A stretch of DNA of 64,000 nt, taken from Planctomycetota bacterium. Its GTDB lineage: Bacteria; Planctomycetota; Planctomycetia; Pirellulales; Lacipirellulaceae. The position numbers were made by a program, and so were the translations under genes. The notes beneath the pieces are model-generated. The model saw only the letters and a list, made by a program, of their open reading frames with translations. It did not search any database and was not told the DNA's origin. The stretch is taken from positions 28,939 through 92,938 of the forward strand of contig JAADGV010000019.1 of NCBI GenBank assembly GCA_013152205.1. The letters run 5' to 3'. Shown one piece after another: positions 63,146 to 64,000 of the stretch; the stretch's first letter is position 1, and the number at the start of each line of letters is the position of its first letter.

Positions 63146-63652
63146 CTAGACAAATGCCAAGACGTAAAAAACCCAGCCCGTGATCGAAGTAAGCAGCATA
63201 TCAACCGCTGCAATTTTTCCCCAGCGGCGATGAAACTCGCTATGCGAGTTAGGCTCCGGAGGATTGGGAAAACGACGCCAAGCAAGAAAGATGACAACAA
63301 TCCACAAGACGACCGTGGTCACGGCAAAGAACAGATGGATCCAAAGAGCAAGAAAGACATCGCCGGAAGGCTGCCCCCCGATTTCGCCAGCCGCACGATC
63401 TCGCCAACCGTTCATCCGAACATCAAGCTCAAATGCGGTAAGTACGACCAGCAATAAGCCCGCTAGCCCCAACTGCACCCGACGGTGCAACGCAAAACGA
63501 CGATGCACACGAACCAGCCAGATACTCCAGCCCAGCACAAACACAACAATAACCATCCCCAGGCAAACAACATCGAGCGCCAACGAGGCCCGAGTCCCCA
63601 GGAAACCATCCCAACCAGGAAAGTCGATCATTGTCGTGGCAAGCATTGTCAT
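63146..63652 (-). CDS. DUF420-like four-helix membrane protein
   Basis: A protein of 168 residues with about four membrane segments (about 22-44, 57-76, 100-125, 150-165). Conserved-like polar pairs are 'HRRFALHRRVQ' between helices 1 and 2, 'LALWIHLFFAVTTVVLWIVV' in helix 3 and 'EFHRRWGKIAAVDMLLTSIT' before helix 4; the His residues are spaced as in the DUF420 family, which is linked to cytochrome oxidase assembly genes. Start uncertain: ATGs at 63652, 63646 and 63631 are all in frame. Confidence 0.7.
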   Translation of the reverse strand: MTMLATTMIDFPGWDGFLGTRASLALDVVCLGMVIVVFVLGWSIWLVRVHRRFALHRRVQLGLAGLLLVVLTAFELDVRMNGWRDRAAGEIGGQPSGDVFLALWIHLFFAVTTVVLWIVVIFLAWRRFPNPPEPNSHSEFHRRWGKIAAVDMLLTSITGWVFYVLAFV

Positions 63653-63914
63653 GGCAAGCTTAAACCGAGGGTCACGAGATTAGAGAAAAGAAATCTGCTT
63701 CGGCACGACGCAATGCAGACACACAACGCCTAACAAAGTAGCTTGGAAGCCCCGTAAGAAATAGGCCAATTCCAACAATACGGCAAAGCACGACCATCAG
63801 CTTCAGAGTGTTCTAGCAGAAAAAACACCTGTTTCTCTGGGAGACTTTTTTAACATTTTGAAACTTCCCCTAGAAATTTTACGACACCCCAACTAAGATT
63901 CGCCAAGCAACTCA

Positions 63915-64000
63915 GGCCGAGTGGCGGAATTGGCAGACGCTCTGGACTTAAAATCCAGTGGGAGGGAACTCCCGTGCGGGTTCGAGTCCCGCCTCGGCTA
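63915..64000 (+). tRNA. tRNA-Leu(TAA)
   Basis: Anticodon arm CTGGA-CTTAAAA-TCCAG gives anticodon TAA. D-arm GCGGAATTGGCAGACGC, a variable arm with a GGGAGGGAACTCCC hairpin, T-arm GCGGG-TTCGAGT-CCCGC, acceptor GGCCGAG with CTCGGCT (first pair G-U) and discriminator A at the last base of the window. A class II tRNA; CCA, if encoded, would lie outside. Confidence 0.93.

Overview
The window comes from a planctomycete, most probably order Pirellulales. The evidence is a cytochrome-DUF1549/DUF1553 protein followed by DUF1501, several sulfatases, a BBP7-type barrel protein, an LEPxEDR-type secreted protease with dockerin repeats, a large tailless-plus-tailed GroEL chaperone cluster, and several small proteins that look planctomycete-specific. 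Genus and species cannot be fixed from the sequence.

Layout. 1-10.3 kb: a partial receiver-domain gene, a membrane protein, then a minus-strand stress block read groEL2-groES-groEL1-dnaJ-grpE-fmdB-yacG. A near-perfect sigma-54 (-24/-12) promoter lies about 150 bp upstream of the first groEL. 10.35-25.42 kb: a 15-kb genomic island in a tRNA-Arg(CCG) gene. A 3' tRNA remnant lies at the left end, a 5' tRNA remnant at the right end and one intact tRNA-Arg in the middle, which suggests two elements inserted side by side, one supplying the 5' half and the other the 3' half of the working tRNA. The left element carries a DUF3768 pseudogene, a DUF262-HEPN gene pair (defence candidate), an unknown protein, a Rep-type initiator, two zinc-ribbon proteins, an excisionase-like protein and a tyrosine integrase. 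The right element carries a patatin phospholipase fused through a membrane helix to a dCache-like sensor, and a group of two membrane proteins with a membrane-anchored FG-GAP protein.

25.4-43 kb: ordinary chromosome: HIT protein, Trm112-like protein, tRNA-Ser(CGA), secreted and outer-membrane proteins, Gfo/Idh oxidoreductase, AI-2E-type transporter, a glycosyltransferase pair, RluA-type pseudouridine synthase, SDR, HflX and BBP7. 43-60 kb: secreted subtilase, cold-shock protein, and a catabolic group (PSCyt1/DUF1549/LamG/DUF1553, DUF1501, sugar isomerase-like protein, a double-domain sulfatase and a single sulfatase). 60-64 kb: a small conserved protein, leuA behind a leucine-rich leader peptide and attenuator, a DUF420-like membrane protein and tRNA-Leu(TAA) at the right edge.

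Intergenic DNA outside the island is full of dispersed short repeats: at least three short repeat families with several copies each, a 250-bp block present twice in opposite orientation, and a nested pair of repeat elements. These repeats mark the native chromosome and help to define the island edges. All calls rest on reading the sequence; no database search was run.
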